Below, piece by piece: positions 21,499 through 34,000 of a DNA stretch of 64,000 bases. Position 1 is the first letter of the stretch, and each line of letters starts with the position of its first letter. The position numbers were made by a program, and so were the translations under genes. The DNA is from Juglans regia (lineage: Eukaryota > Streptophyta > Magnoliopsida > Fagales > Juglandaceae), in assembly GCF_001411555.2 (NCBI RefSeq), contig NC_049903.1:27354270-27418269 (forward strand), read 5' to 3'. Below the pieces are notes generated by a model, which did no database searches, was not told where the DNA came from, and worked only from the letters and a program-made list of their open reading frames with translations.

Positions 21499-23810
21499 CC
21501 TATGATAGGGTAGAATGGAGATTTCTCAAAGAAGCAATGCTTAAAATGGGTTTTGATCAAAATTGGACTGAACTGATTCACAGGTGTATAAATTCTTCAT
21601 CATTCTCAGTTTTACTTAATGGGGCATCTCAAGAAGTTTTTAAACCATCAAGGGGATTAAGACAAGGCTGCCCTTTATCCCCTTTTTTATTCATAATCTG
21701 TGCTAAGGCATTAACTGCTATGCTAATACAAGTAGAACATAAAGGTTTACTTTCAGGGGTTCCATTGGCAGGAGGGAGAATAAAGATGAAACATGTGTTC
21801 TTTGCAGATGATAGTCTGCTATTCTGTAGGGCCTTTCTACAAGAATGGGCAGGATTGAATCAGATTTTATATGGTTATGAATTGGCTTCTAGACAGCAAC
21901 TCAACAGACAGAAAACCTCATTGTTTTTCAGCACAAACACTAAACAATTAACCAGAAATTATATCATGGAAGTTGCTGGTTTAAGAGCTTCTATTAATCT
22001 AGAAAAGTACTTGGGATTACCATCTTTTATTGGAAGGTCAAAACTTAGAGAATTCCAAGGCATCATTGAAAGAGTAAGCAAGAGAATTGAGAATTGGAAG
22101 AACAAGTTTCTGTCACAAGCTAGAAAAGAGATTTTAATCAAGGTAGGTTGTCATCCAAGCTATTTCCACATATAGTATGAGTGTTTTTTCATTACCTAAG
22201 ACACTATGCTATAAACTAAATGCTCTAATGGCAGATTTTTGGTGAGGTTCCCATGAAAATAATTCGAAAGTTCACTGGAAAAGCTGGCAAAGTTTGAGTT
22301 TGAATAAATCAGAAGGAGGAATGAGATTTAGGGACTTAGTGAGTTTCAATCAAGCTCTACTAGATAAACAAGTTTGGAGACTTCTTACTCAGTCTTCATC
22401 ATTGGTAGCCACAATAATGAAAGCAATATATTTTCCTAGTTCATCTATTCTATAGGCTAAACTTGGATCAAGACCCTCATTTGTATGGAGGAGCTTATAC
22501 TCAGTCATTGACATAATCAAAGAATGATGCATATGGAGAGTAGGAGATGGGAAAAAAAAATTAAAGTGTGGATTGATAAATGGATCCCAACAACTGGACT
22601 TTGCAACATTCAATCACCAATGAGAGTTCTATCAGGTAATGCAAAAGTTGCAAACTTAATTGATCACAACAAGAGATGGTGGGACATACAATTACTGACA
22701 GAGGCTTTTAATGAGGCAGAGATTAAAGAAATTCTTAAAATACCTGTGTCACAATGTGATAGAAAAGATAGGCTGGTATGGAAAGCCACAACAAATGGTG
22801 ATTTTTCTCTGAGAAGTGCATACCACCTGTATAAGCGGCAACAACAAAATCAGAGTGGAGAATATTCTAAAAAAGGGGATCAAATGGAGTTATGGAAACA
22901 AATATGGAAGCTGCAAACAAAGAATTCAGTAAAAGTATTCATTCGGCGTGCCATTACTGATGCCTTACCAACGAAACAGAATTTGCACAAAAGGAAGATT
23001 ACAGTTGACCCATTATACCCCATCTGTCAGAATGCAATTGAAACTCTGCTCAAATTCTTTGGTCATGCCCATCTGCACAAGATGTTTGGGGGTTAGGAAG
23101 AAGGAAAGTTCAAAAAGCTACTTTTATTGAAGCAGACTTTGGTTCCATTTTTCTTGGCTTGCTTCAGAGAACAAACCAAGATGAGATCAATTTATTTGCA
23201 GAAACAACAAGGGAAATATGGCATAGGAGAAACAAATGGTTTTTGAAGGCAATTTCCTATCCCTAGAAGCAATAAGCAACAGAGCTAAGCAAGCACAACA
23301 GGATTTCAAATAGATACAAATACAGCAAGAAGGTATGCACATGAGGATGCAGCAACAAGCTAGCAGACAATGGATTGCGCTACCATATACATGGCTGAAA
23401 CTTAACTGAGATGTTGCTATCAGGAATGAAGATTACATAATTGGAATTGGAGTGGTTGTTGAGACAGTGAGGCTGAAGTTTTAGCCACCTTAATGCAATC
23501 AATTCATTTCTGTTCACAACCAGATATTACAGAAGCTAGGGGTTACTCGCGACTGCAAGACTGTGTAAGGAACTAAAGCTGCAAGATGTTATTTTCGAAT
23601 GAGACTCAACTCAGGTTGTCAATGCTATGAGACAAAGCACAATACAAAATGGAATACTAAGCTATTTGGTGGAGGACCCTAAGACCACATTGCTAGATAT
23701 AAAGTGGACAATACAACATGTGAGTATGGATGCTAACAAGGTGGCACATCAACTAGCTAAAAAAGTTATTTTATTAGCTCAAGAAATTTTTGATGTAGAT
23801 TATGTAGATA

Positions 23811-24000
23811 CTAGCATCTTATCTTTTGTAATGGCTATAGCTATGGTTGAAGTAATGAAGTTATGTTCTTTTCAAAATAAAAACTCTACACGTGAGTAGA
23901 TTTATAGAAACTAACATCTTGCCTTTTGTAATGGCTATAACAAGTAATGAAGTTCTGTTTTTTCAAAATAAAAGAAAAAAAACTGTACACGTGAGTAGAT
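23811..24000 (+). repeat. Tandem duplication of the LINE 3' end
   Basis: CTAGCATCTTATCTTTTGTA... ending ACACGTGAGTAGAT (23811-23901) is followed by a diverged second copy ending in the same 14 bases (23911-24000), a period of about 100 bp. The second copy has a short A-rich run just before the shared end. Confidence 0.8.
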
Positions 24001-25886
24001 CACAGCTGGCGAAGGCCGCCAAAATATGGATGGCCACGGACGGTTAATTGCCCAAGAGGACTGAGGTGGCATGGACCATATTCATGTAAGTACGTGACAC
24101 GTGGCATCATTGCAGCCAAGAATGTCTTTTGTTGAATTTTCTTCGTCTTGGTCTCTACCAAGGCCGAGAGTTTTCTTTTTCTCTATGGTAGGATAGCGAT
24201 CGAATAAAATAAATTGATTTATTTATGGATGCGATACTTTATGATTTTTATATCATCTCTTATTTTAATTAAATGAAAATCTAATAGGATTGAGAATTTG
24301 TATTATCGTGCCAAAAGTATTAAATATTTTTCTTAAAATGAAATTATATACATATAAAAATTAAAAAATTAAAAAAAAAAAAAGGAAGAACACTGATTGG
24401 TGGGGCTGGCACGTATAGAAAACGTGGCTGGACGTGAGTGGTTGGTTGGTTGTGCTGAGGAAAGGAAAGAAAAAGCATGCAAGTTGGGGTCGGTGGTGGT
24501 GACGGAGGGAATGAATGAGACATGGTCGGTTGAGTCACGCCTCGCCATAATAAGTCACACTACTCATGTGATTTTTATGTCCGTCTCGCCTACAATCTCT
24601 TTATGCTGGCTGGGTCCCTCCCCCATTACTTGTCCACGCGTGTCATCTTATTCTCTCGTTGAATATACTTTATTATTATTATTATTATTATTATTATGAA
24701 AAATACACAAGTATAATATATTTTTTTTAAAAAAAATAGTATGATTTATTATTAAAAAATTAATTTAATTTTTTAATATAAATTTTATATTTATTTAACT
24801 TTTTTTAAAAAAATATGCAGTACTAACATCTTATATGACTGTAAATATTATTTCTCATTTATTGTTCCTTTTATTTTCTTCAATATTATTATAAAAATAT
24901 ACATTTTGAGAGCAAAAATTAATTAAAAAAAAATCTATCCATACCTTTTATCGGTATTTATCAATCCAGTTATGTAAAAAGAATAAAAAAAAAAATTGTA
25001 CTTTTTAATTCAGTTATCGATACTTTTTATCAGTACCTATAACAGGATACTTATAATGATAAAGATTTATTGTGAGGGTTAAATTCTCATTAAAAACCTA
25101 TTTTCAATCATAATATTATATGTTATCTTTAATCATTATATTTAATAAGAAATCAAATGATTAACAAATAAGTGATAGAAGAAAAATAAATTCTCAATAA
25201 TAATTTGACAAGACATTAGAAGAAGAAAAAACAATATAATTAATTTTGAAGATGATGAATACATTGAATAGTATCAAACTATTAAGCAGCCAATCAACGA
25301 ACAACAATTCCTTCCTCGTGATGACAGTTACGTGACTCAAATCCATGCCTATTGGCTCTAATACAACTTGTTAGATTGAGATGAAATATTTTTACTATTC
25401 AAACGGATTTTAATTTATTGTGTTGGATGAAAAGAAGGTCTTGTTTACCGTTGTGAATCTCATAGAAACCCGAAGAAACTCGTTGTAGGGAAGAAAAACA
25501 AACGAAAATGAATAAAGAAAAGAAGCAAAGAAAGTGTGACATGATATATATATTTTATTAAGAAAATACGAGAGATTCTTGGAACTTACTGAATCGTGTG
25601 GCGAATCAGAAGAGGCCAGAGGAGGAAGACATCTACCAAATTGTGGGGTCAAAGAAAATGGAAGAAACGAAGCATGGTGAGGTGGGGGGCGGCAAAGCTG
25701 AGTTTATTAATTAGCAACCTTACACTAATCCCAAGTCCCAACACTCCTCTTCCTACTTGCATAAATACCCCCTCAACCTTTCTGCATTTTCTCATCAATC
25801 ACCCTATCACTCTCTCTCTCATCTTCTCTAGCAGAGCTGATCTCTTTCACTTTGATTACTCAGCTTCCTCACGAGTGATATATACT
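24001..25886. other. AT-rich intergenic DNA and aquaporin upstream region
   Basis: No gene recognised. It contains a (TTA)n microsatellite at 24669-24697 and long A/T runs. The last ~300 bp before the aquaporin are more GC-rich. A pyrimidine-rich leader with CTCTCTCTCATC lies near 25811-25822. Confidence 0.6.
25760..25767 (+). promoter_or_regulatory. TATA-like box upstream of the aquaporin gene
   Basis: CATAAATA at 25760-25767, about 120 bp before the start codon, followed by a C/T-rich stretch typical of plant transcription starts. Position and context fit a core promoter; nothing else in the sequence proves it. Confidence 0.5.
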
Positions 25887-27180
25887 ATGGCCAAGGACAT
25901 TGAAGCTGCCGGTCAAGGTGGGTTCTCCGCCAAGGACTACCACGACCCACCGCCGGCGCCATTGATCGATGCCGAAGAGTTCACTCAGTGGTCCTTCTAC
26001 AGGGCTATCATTGCCGAGTTCATTGCCACGCTTTTGTTCTTGTACATCACTGTTTTGACCGTGATTGGATACAAGAGCCAGACCGACAAGGCCAAGGGCG
26101 GCGACGATTGTGGCGGCGTTGGGATTCTCGGTATAGCTTGGGCCTTTGGGGGCATGATCTTCGTCCTCGTTTACTGTACAGCTGGCATTTCAGGTGGGTA
26201 ATTGGGTTCTTTCAGGACTGTTTTTCTGTTTAGAATTTGTTGAAAAATGGCTCGGAATCAACTAAAACCAAGTTGTGCAGGAGGACACATTAACCCGGCG
26301 GTGACATTCGGGCTGTTTCTTGCGAGAAAGGTGTCGCTGGTCCGAGCGGTTTTCTATATGGCAGCTCAATGCTTGGGAGCCGTGTGCGGATGTGGGCTTG
26401 TGAAGGCATTCCAGAAAGCTTACTACAGCAAGTACGGTGGTGGAGCAAACGAGCTCGCTGATGGGTACAGCAAGGGCACTGGATTGGCCGCTGAGATCAT
26501 CGGCACCTTTGTCCTTGTCTACACCGTCTTCTCTGCCACCGATCCCAAGAGAAATGCCAGAGATTCCCATGTACCTGTAAGTACAGCTCCATCTCCAACC
26601 TTCGCTTAATTTGTCAGTAAAATTATTTTACAAAAAGTCTAAGCATGACAGATGATAGAATTTCCTCTTGAATTTTAATAGCTATTATATCATATTTTAT
26701 ATGGGTTTGTAAGTTGATTACTTAAATAAAAAAATATTTATAATGTTAATGGTTTAGCTGAAAATTAAGCTTATTTTAAACTAATTTGAAGGAATCTTGT
26801 TTCTATGTATGCAAATTATAGGTCTTGGCACCACTTCCAATCGGGTTTGCTGTGTTTATGGTTCATCTGGCTACCATTCCAATCACCGGAACTGGTATCA
26901 ATCCGGCTCGAAGCTTCGGAGCTGCTGTCATCTACGGCAAGGACAAGGCATGGAATGACCAAGTATGCACCTAGAGCCATCTTTATTTTCTTTTCTCTTG
27001 AATTATGAAACATCGTTGCTAACTTAAATTTGGGTTTTTTTGTTTTTTGTAATCTTTCAGTGGATTTTCTGGGTTGGACCATTCATTGGAGCTGCTATTG
27101 CTGCATTCTATCACCAGTACATCTTGAGAGCTGGCGCTGCTAAAGCTCTAGGATCCTTCAGAAGCTCTTCCACCATATAA
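25887..27180 (+). CDS. PIP2: Plasma-membrane aquaporin, PIP2 type (four exons)
   Basis: Water channel of the plasma membrane. Exons are 25887-26193, 26281-26576, 26822-26962 and 27061-27180, all with GT-AG introns, giving 287 codons, the usual PIP2 length. The start is the ATG of [15 protein letters not shown] at residues 4-6 fits the diacidic ER-export signal of PIP2 proteins. The first NPA box is in [12 protein letters not shown] (spanning the exon 1/2 junction) and the second in [13 protein letters not shown]. Thr and Arg of the selectivity filter are in this second box. The C-terminus LGSFRSSS keeps serines that are phosphorylated in relatives to gate or traffic the channel. The short N-terminus and longer C-terminus favour PIP2 over PIP1. 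Exon phases join cleanly and no defect is seen. The exact paralogue number cannot be given. Confidence 0.96.
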
Positions 27181-27412
27181 ATTAAAAAGGAAAAGTAAAA
27201 GTGTCTCTCCTCACCAATTTCTGGAAAGAGAAGCAGCACTTTGATGTGGTTTGGGAGTGTTTAGAGCAAGCTGGATGTCCTGTCTTTCTTCTTCTTTAAG
27301 TTCTGGGCACTCGTTTTAAATGTGCCCTAATGTCCCATTTTCCTATGTAATTTTTGTCTTCTCATTCTGTTCACTGTGTACTCGTGATGTTATGGGTGAA
27401 TTTGTCGGCTAA

Positions 27413-27460
27413 GGCTAAGTGCTCTGTATTACCTCTGGCTAAGTGCTCTGTATTACCTCT
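27413..27460 (+). repeat. Perfect 24-bp tandem duplication downstream of PIP2
   Basis: GGCTAAGTGCTCTGTATTAC plus CTCT occurs twice, at 27413-27436 and 27437-27460, without mismatch, in the probable 3'UTR or just past it. Confidence 0.95.
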
Positions 27461-27809
27461 GTCCATTCGTGCATGGGTTTCCTATAATTTCTTTTTTAAT
27501 TAGATTTTCTAATTTATAAACAAATAATCAAAATATATAAATATATATGGTTTAGAATAATTCTAAACGCAAGGGAACTCTGCGCACCCATTGTGCACCC
27601 GTCAGGCATGGGATCCACAAAGTGAAAACTCATTTTTCTTTCCACCCTTGCAGCCTCTGAAGTCTTGACTTCGTCCCACGGATTCTCAAGTCCATTCTTA
27701 ATGAGGCTGTACTTGGGTTCATATTTTTTTTTATTTTTAACATAATCATAAATCAACCAAAAATTAGTTGATTTTGGAAAAAAACTAATACTACCGATTA
27801 ATTTATGCT

Positions 27810-28034
27810 CTCCCGGAGGAATTCAAGAAAGTGGGCACCGCTGCATCTCGGGAGGGAAAGAGGAGGATGGTGGTTCTTCAAGTATTGGCCGAAGGTGTTC
27901 TAGTCCCGTTGCTTCTGGTTTTCGTAGTGCCTGCTAGGAGCAGAAGCTATTGAAGAAGAGCTTGCGGCAATTAAGTTGTTATTGATGATATTAGAATCAT
28001 TGATGCTAGTGTTGTCGGAGTTGAAACCCTCCAT
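27810..28034 (-). pseudogene. Truncated ALOG/LSH-family pseudogene
   Basis: On the - strand an ATG at 28034-28032 opens a frame beginning MEGFNSDNTS. After a Ser/Asn-rich leader it reads PSRHYENQKQRD, a TAG, then [20 protein letters not shown] and GAHFLEFLR. This is the start of the ALOG DNA-binding domain of LIGHT-DEPENDENT SHORT HYPOCOTYLS proteins, whose members read RRDWNTFGQYL; the TAG replaces that Trp codon (TGG to TAG). After EFLR, where the family continues YLDQFGKTKVH, similarity stops at once and a TAA follows. About 75 codons survive. ALOG proteins are nuclear regulators of organ boundaries and light responses; this copy lacks most of the domain. Whether it is a retrocopy or a segmental fragment cannot be told. 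Confidence 0.85.
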
Positions 28035-29184
28035 TAATTCTGGGATTGAGTCCACGGATCTATTTTGGGGTTTTGTTTGTTTTTTTTTTTTATCTTAGAG
28101 CAACAGTAGCTTTTTCCTAGGAAATTGTGATGATATTGTATTTCTTTGTTTCTGCGATCTTGTACTCAAGCTTCCTGCTTCTAGTTCTATGATTTTGCTT
28201 CTTAAAACTAGAATAATCTGAGGACAGTGAACTGAAAGAGGGAGAGTTTTATTTCAAAAAATGATGCATATATACTGTGGTTTCTTATAGGGGAGCAGTG
28301 GATCATGAGTTGTCTATTTTATTCAACGGCATGAAAAGTGAATGGAAGAAAAGAAATTAAAGAAAACAAAAGAAAGATGAGATTTGGGGGGTAGACGAAT
28401 AGGAGAAGAAAATGGATCTGGGAAGCTGATGTGTTCTTCTTCTAATCTCTTCGCCTTTTTTTGTAAAAAAAATAAAAAAAGCATAGACAGCAGCAAGCCA
28501 CATCAGTTTTGTACGCAGATTCGTCCACCAAATCGTTTGTACCTAGACGAACTGGTTTGTTTAAGCTCAAAGTTTTTATATTCGTGCATTTTCTGGTCAC
28601 GGGTGATTAGAAACAATATGTTCGGATGATCATCTCTTCTCACGCGGCCGTTCGTGATAGTGGTGTGTTTGGAACGATGATCATTTATAACTTACTCAAT
28701 GATAAATGACTGAAAAAAAATAAGACAAGAATTTATATGATTCGGCTCTATCTTCACTAACCTCTCTTACCATAGAGTTCTCTTGTTCTCTTTAACCTGC
28801 CGCAGCAGTTGATTTGGCTCTACAGGAAGCGGATCCAGAACCCCCTTTTTGTTGCTGCTTTTTTTTTTTTTTTTTCTCTTCAAATTTTTTCCTCTTATTT
28901 ATGTCTTGTACTCTAGTTTTATATCCTATTTTTACTTTAGAATAATGAGACATACACAACATAAAAAAAAATAAGGATATTTTGATAAAATAATGTTATT
29001 TTTATAAATTACTTTATAAAAATAACTTTTATTTTAAAATATTATTATATAAAATATTATAAAGAATGACGAGTGTTTATTATTTTTCTTTACTTTATGC
29101 CGTCAAGCCTTAGTCCACAACTCTCAAATCCTACCTTTCCGTTTTATATAACCTTGCGTGCCAAGCCTTCAATCTTTCGTGAAC
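28035..29184. other. No gene seen
   Basis: AT-rich spacer. The open frame at 28384-28629 has no recognisable motif and is left out. A T-rich run lies at 28860-28875. Confidence 0.5.
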
Positions 29185-29345
29185 TCTTAGATTGAGAAAT
29201 ATTCTAATATCATATTATCTTATTATTATAATTTTTATAAATTTTTATATAAAATATTATAAATAATTTAATTTTTTTAAATCTAAAAGTAATATTAATA
29301 TTAATAAATAATATTTTATTCAATTCTTAATTTTTTATCACAACT
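29185..29345 (-). repeat. Copy of a short AT-rich dispersed repeat
   Basis: Contains TTTATATAAAATATTATAAATAATTTAA-like sequence and a CAACTCAC end, matching in reverse the copies at 29523, 49228 and, in the same sense, 30303. Probably a MITE-like family; its ends are not sharp. Confidence 0.5.
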
Positions 29346-29522
29346 CACAATCGAACCAAACCTTACCTGATTTTACATTTGCGCTTATTTTACACTTTAC
29401 ATTACCAACTAGCTAGTACTATTTAATATAAGAGGTACATGTAATATTTATATTTTTGAATTGCAAAATTTTTCAAATGAGAAAATGGAAGAAAGTACTC
29501 AGTTTGAATTTTTTTCATTAAA

Positions 29523-29740
29523 ATGCAGTTTGGATAGTAAGTTGAGATAAAATAAGTTGAGATGAAAGTTAAATAAAATATTATTAGAATATTATTATTA
29601 TTTTAAAATTAAATTATTTATTATATTTCATGTAAAAATTTAATAAAATTATAATAATGAAATAAAATAAAATAAAACATTTTCAATAAAATAATGATAG
29701 GGTTATTACTTTGTTACTATCCATCTATTATTCTTTTTGT
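29523..29740 (+). repeat. Copy of the same short AT-rich dispersed repeat
   Basis: Opens with GTTTGGATAGTAAGTTGAG and carries AATAAAATATTATTAGAATA, then the TTTAAAATT...TTTATTATATTTCATG block, ending near TTACTATCCATC, which is an approximate inverse of the opening. This is the clearest + copy. Confidence 0.6.
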
Positions 29741-30302
29741 ATTTGATTTTTTTAATTTTTAATTTTTAATTTTACTTAATAATTAAGTAAGTGAGTATTA
29801 GTAAAATTATATATATTTTTATTTTTTTTAATGATTAAAGATATTAAAAAATATTTAAAAGAAAATAATAAAAAAAAAATTGAAATGCCTTGGGTAGTAT
29901 ATCACTACCTTTTCAATATACAAACGGAACCTAATTAGATTTATCAACAAGCATCCCTATCAATCACGTTTGAGAATTTTCCATATTAAGGAGCGGTCCA
30001 TGAACAAGTCGGCAGTCACTACGACATGCATGAAGGGACGCCTGTGGTTTATAATTAAGATAGATTTCTTGTCGAGAGAAACCATCAATATATATATATA
30101 TATATATTGACAAGGAATCAAGGGAGTGATGTTCATTCCACGTACTCCTACGCAATAGATTCTTTGGATGTAGGCATGCGGCGATTTAATAATTTGAAAA
30201 AAGTGACACAAAATCAATTGAATTTATTTGTGGGCCAATCTCTCGTCACTTTTTTCGTTACCAGCTCCCTCTTACTTTTACTTTTTGTGAGTCATCTCTA
30301 AC

Positions 30303-30478
30303 TCATTTAATTTTTATAATATTTTTAAATTTTTATATAAAATATAATAAATAATTTAAAATTTTTAAATCTCAAAATAATAATAATATTAAAAAATAAC
30401 ATTCTAATAATATTTTCTTCAACTTTTAATTTTCATCTCAATTTATCTAATCTTAACTCATTATTCAAACCTTTTTTA
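30303..30478 (-). repeat. Copy of the same short AT-rich dispersed repeat, reversed
   Basis: Ends with CTCATTATTCAAACC, the inverse of the opening GTTTGGATAGT motif, and has the same inner AATAATATTTTCTTCAAC order reversed. Confidence 0.55.
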
Positions 30479-30776
30479 AGATTAATTTTTTTTAGGATAA
30501 TAATATATTGGTAAATTATATTCAAATCTTATTCCAAGCCTACTCTTATTTTAATTAAATATTTCATATATTATTAACAACCAAATTAATTAAGATAATG
30601 ATTATAATATGGTTGAATGATAAATACGGTGATCCACTTTTATAAATTTTCTTATAAATTAGAGAATCAATGGGCTACTCATGGTAAATAATGTTGATAA
30701 TGGTAACTTAAATATTGTTATATGAACACAAATCATGAAAAGAAAACAGTTGATTAAATTACATCAACCTTGCACT

Positions 30777-31039
30777 TAATGAAGAGTAAAAAGATGTAGA
30801 GCACCAGTTGTTTGAAATAATGTAAGAAAGAAACAATGCACATAAAAGACCTCTGTATATTTCTATATGAGTCCATGTACAAATGACTACAGTATATATA
30901 GGCATTTCACCCATTCTAGACTTTCACAACTTTATTGCCAGCGCATACATTCTGTTATAATTGTAAGCTTCTAGATTATTCTTCTGAATTATTCTCTGAG
31001 TCCCGTGAGCCTCCAGCTGGTATTGCACCTGCCTTATCA
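30777..31039 (-). repeat. 3' LTR of the copia element
   Basis: On the - strand it starts TGATAAGG directly after a purine tract (GCGGGGGGA) and ends TTCATTA. A TATATATA stretch lies at 30892-30900. Confidence 0.92.
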
Positions 31040-34000
31040 TCCCCCCGCGATACAAACGGCACTGCAGTGACAATAAGGTTGGATCGGAGAGTGATAAATC
31101 TGACTAATGACAAAGGCTTGGTCATGATATAAGCAAGTTGGTCCTTGCTTGAGATAAAGGAAACTTTCAGTGATTTTGCAGCTACCCATTCCCTTACAAA
31201 GTGGTAGTCAAGCTTCACGTGTTTCGTCCGTGCATGAAGAACATGATTTTGAGATAAATAAGTCGCACCAATATTGTCGCACCATAATGTAGGTGGAGAA
31301 GTAAGAGTGACACCCAATTTAGTAAATAAATATTGCAACCATAGTAGCTCACAAGTGGTGTTAGCAACAGATTTATATTCGGCTTCCATAGAAGATCGAG
31401 CAACAGTGGGTTACTTTTAGAACCCCAAGAGATTAAGTGAGAGCCAAAATAAACACAATAGCCACCTGTAGATTTATGATCATCTAGACTTCCAGCCCAG
31501 TTAGCATCAGCATAGGCAGTTAAATTAAGGAAGATTTAGAAGATAGATATAAACCAAGATGTCTAGTGTGATTAAGATACCGTAGGATCCGCTTAACGGC
31601 CTGCCAATGAGGGATACGAGGACTGTGCATATACTGACAGATGCGATTAACAGCAAAGGAGATATCAGGCCTAGTGAATGCTTAGTATTGGAGACTACCG
31701 ATAACACTCTGATACCACTGATGATCATCAAAGGAACAACCATCAAGTGCAGTCAGCTTTTCAGACGTGGACATGGGAGTTGAGACAGACTTGGCATTAT
31801 GCATATTTGTGCGATGTAACAAGTTAGAGACATATTTAGATTGAGATAGGAAAAGGCCAGAAGCAGTACGAGTAAGTTCAATCCCTAAGAAAAAATGTAA
31901 GGGGCCTAGATCCTTGACTGGAAATTGAGTACTCAGAGACTTGATAAACTCATAAATAATTTTTGAATCCGACCCAGTCACTATTATATCATCTACATAC
32001 ACAAGTATAAACAAACTAGTAGATGCAGTACGAAGAATAAATAGAGATGATTCAGAAACAGGGCACTTGAAACCAAAAGAAATTAACTGATCACTCAACT
32101 TGGCAAACCAGGCCCTAGTGGCTTGTTTTAAACCATAAAATGATTTTTTTAACTTACAGGCATGGCTAGGCAGATCTGCATTTACGAACCCGGGAGGCTG
32201 TTTCATGTAGACTTCGTCCTCGAGATCCCCGTGGAGAAAGGCATTCTGTATGTCAAGCTGATGGAGTGGCCAGTTACATGAGACTGCAAGAGAAAGAATG
32301 GTGCGAATGGCTACTGGTTTAACCACTGGACTGAAAGTCTCAGTGTAATCCAGTCTGGATTGTTGATGAAATCCTTGAGCCACAAGGCGTGCCTTGGGAC
32401 TCTCAAGAGAGCCATCGGCACGCCGCTTGGTTTTGAGGATCCATTTGGATCCAAGGAGATTGTAAGATGCAGAGGGTGGAACCAGATCCCAAGTATGGTT
32501 TCGGATGAGAGCATCTATTTCAGTGTTCATGGCCAGATGCCAATCATGATATTTAGAAGCTTCAGAATATGAGCAAGGCTCCTCGGGAATGGAAAGTACA
32601 GAAGTATTTTCTGTGAGAGAGGTAGAAGGTTTAGACGATGGCCAAGAGATGGTACCATCATTTCTACGTTCCCAACAGTGAATGTTGGATTGCGCTCGTG
32701 TAACCATGGAATGACGTGTTGGCTGCAGGATGGTGAAAGGTGCAGACTCAACAGGACCTGGATTAGAAGTGGGTGTGTTGGGGAGAGAGGAAGCGACGGG
32801 ACTGGAGGAAGATGATAAATCCCTAGATGTGGAATTGGGTTGAATGGGAAACGAAGGAGAGTGTGGGCCATCGTGAAAATGGGTGGAAGTTGGTGAGTGA
32901 GTGATGGATTCTAAAGGTGATTGGGACTCAGATGAAGGTTGGGTGAGTATTCGACCTACCGAATGAAAATTTAAAGGAGTAAAAGACCCAGATAAAGAGG
33001 AATTAAGATGTCAGTTGTTGGACTGAAGAGTGGATGCAGGCTGAGGTGCAAACGGAAAAACAATTTCATCAAATATTACATCTCTAGATACATATGTGCA
33101 GCCTGAAGCAATATGCAAACACAGATAATCCTTATGATCCGAGCTATAGCCCATAAACACACATGGCAGTGATCTGTAGTCCAATTTGTGTTTGTTGAAA
33201 GGTTGCAAGTTGGGCCAGCATAAGGACCCAAACACTCTAAGAAAATGATAATCTGGGGTTTGGCCCATTAAAACTTCAAAGGGCGATTTATCATTTAGTA
33301 TGGGTGTGGGTAGACGATTTATGAGGTAGGTAGCAACTTGAAAAGCCTCGGCCCAATATTTTTGTGAAACGAAGGCAAGGGACAAAAGAGAGAGACCCGT
33401 CTCAACGATATGTCGATGACGACGTTCAATACTCCCATTTTGTTGATGGGAGTATGGGCATGTGATATTATGCGAGATCCCATAGGATTTAAAAATCGAT
33501 TGTAGGGGACGAAATTCTCCTCCCCAATCGGATTGGACAGAAATTATATTGGTCTAAAAAGTATTACTCACAAACTGAATAAATGCAACCATAAGAGATG
33601 TAACATTTGATTTCAACTGCATGAGAAATAACAATAGAAACTTAGAGTAGTCATCTACAATAGACAAATAAAAGCGAGAACTATTTGAAGAAAGTAGTGG
33701 GGCTGGACCCCATACATCCAAAAATAAAAGTTGAAAATGACGTGTGGAATGAGATGGTGATGGTGGGTGCGGAAGTGCGTGGGCTTTGGCATGAGCACAA
33801 GCTGAGTAAGGTAGTAAGGCAGCAGTAGAATTGAGAGGGAACTAAAAATGACGAAGGATCAAATTTGTGATGCGAAATGAAGGATGCCCCAACCGTGAGT
33901 GCCAAAGCTGGAGAGTGGTGCTAGTTCCAATCAAAGCTTGAGAAGAGACGATGGATGGAGGTGCCAAGGTGGTTGGCAAGGCATATAGATTGTCTTTAAC

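Larger units (their letters stand above)
18363..23899 (+). pseudogene. LINE ORF2 remnant (endonuclease, reverse transcriptase, RNase H)
   Basis: Starts at the ATG at 18363 (MRLLSWNC, then a stop where the family has Arg). The endonuclease shows KPNILFLIETKMD, WLCLGDFNEML and the catalytic STSDHCPILVSL block. RT parts: YRGLFTTSEP, PYKAPRPDGYEACFYQRYW and NITEYRPINLCNVLYKIVTK (20084-20575), then, after the solo LTR, YDRVEWRFLKEAMLKMGF, SRGLRQGCPLSPFLF and the catalytic FFADDSLLF (about 21798). An RNase H end (IQHVSMDANKVAHQLAKKV, about 23709) closes the frame. The two insertions and more than ten stops or shifts make it dead. Confidence 0.9.
16860..24000 (+). mobile_element. L1-type LINE, decayed, with two younger insertions
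   Basis: A 5' leader (from about 16860), ORF1 and ORF2 in order: DUF4283/zinc-knuckle protein, then endonuclease, reverse transcriptase, zf-RVT-like region and RNase H. It is split by a hAT MITE (19503-20075) and a solo LTR (20709-21498). Without these the element is about 5.8 kb, the normal length for plant L1 elements. The 3' end is duplicated (23811-24000) and lacks a clean poly(A). Stops and shifts are scattered throughout. The 5' border is approximate. Confidence 0.85.

Noticed and set aside
25596..26201. Longer upstream start for the aquaporin first exon
   Set aside because: In-frame upstream sequence has no PIP similarity; MAKDIE at 25887 is the normal PIP2 start and lies after the TATA-like box.
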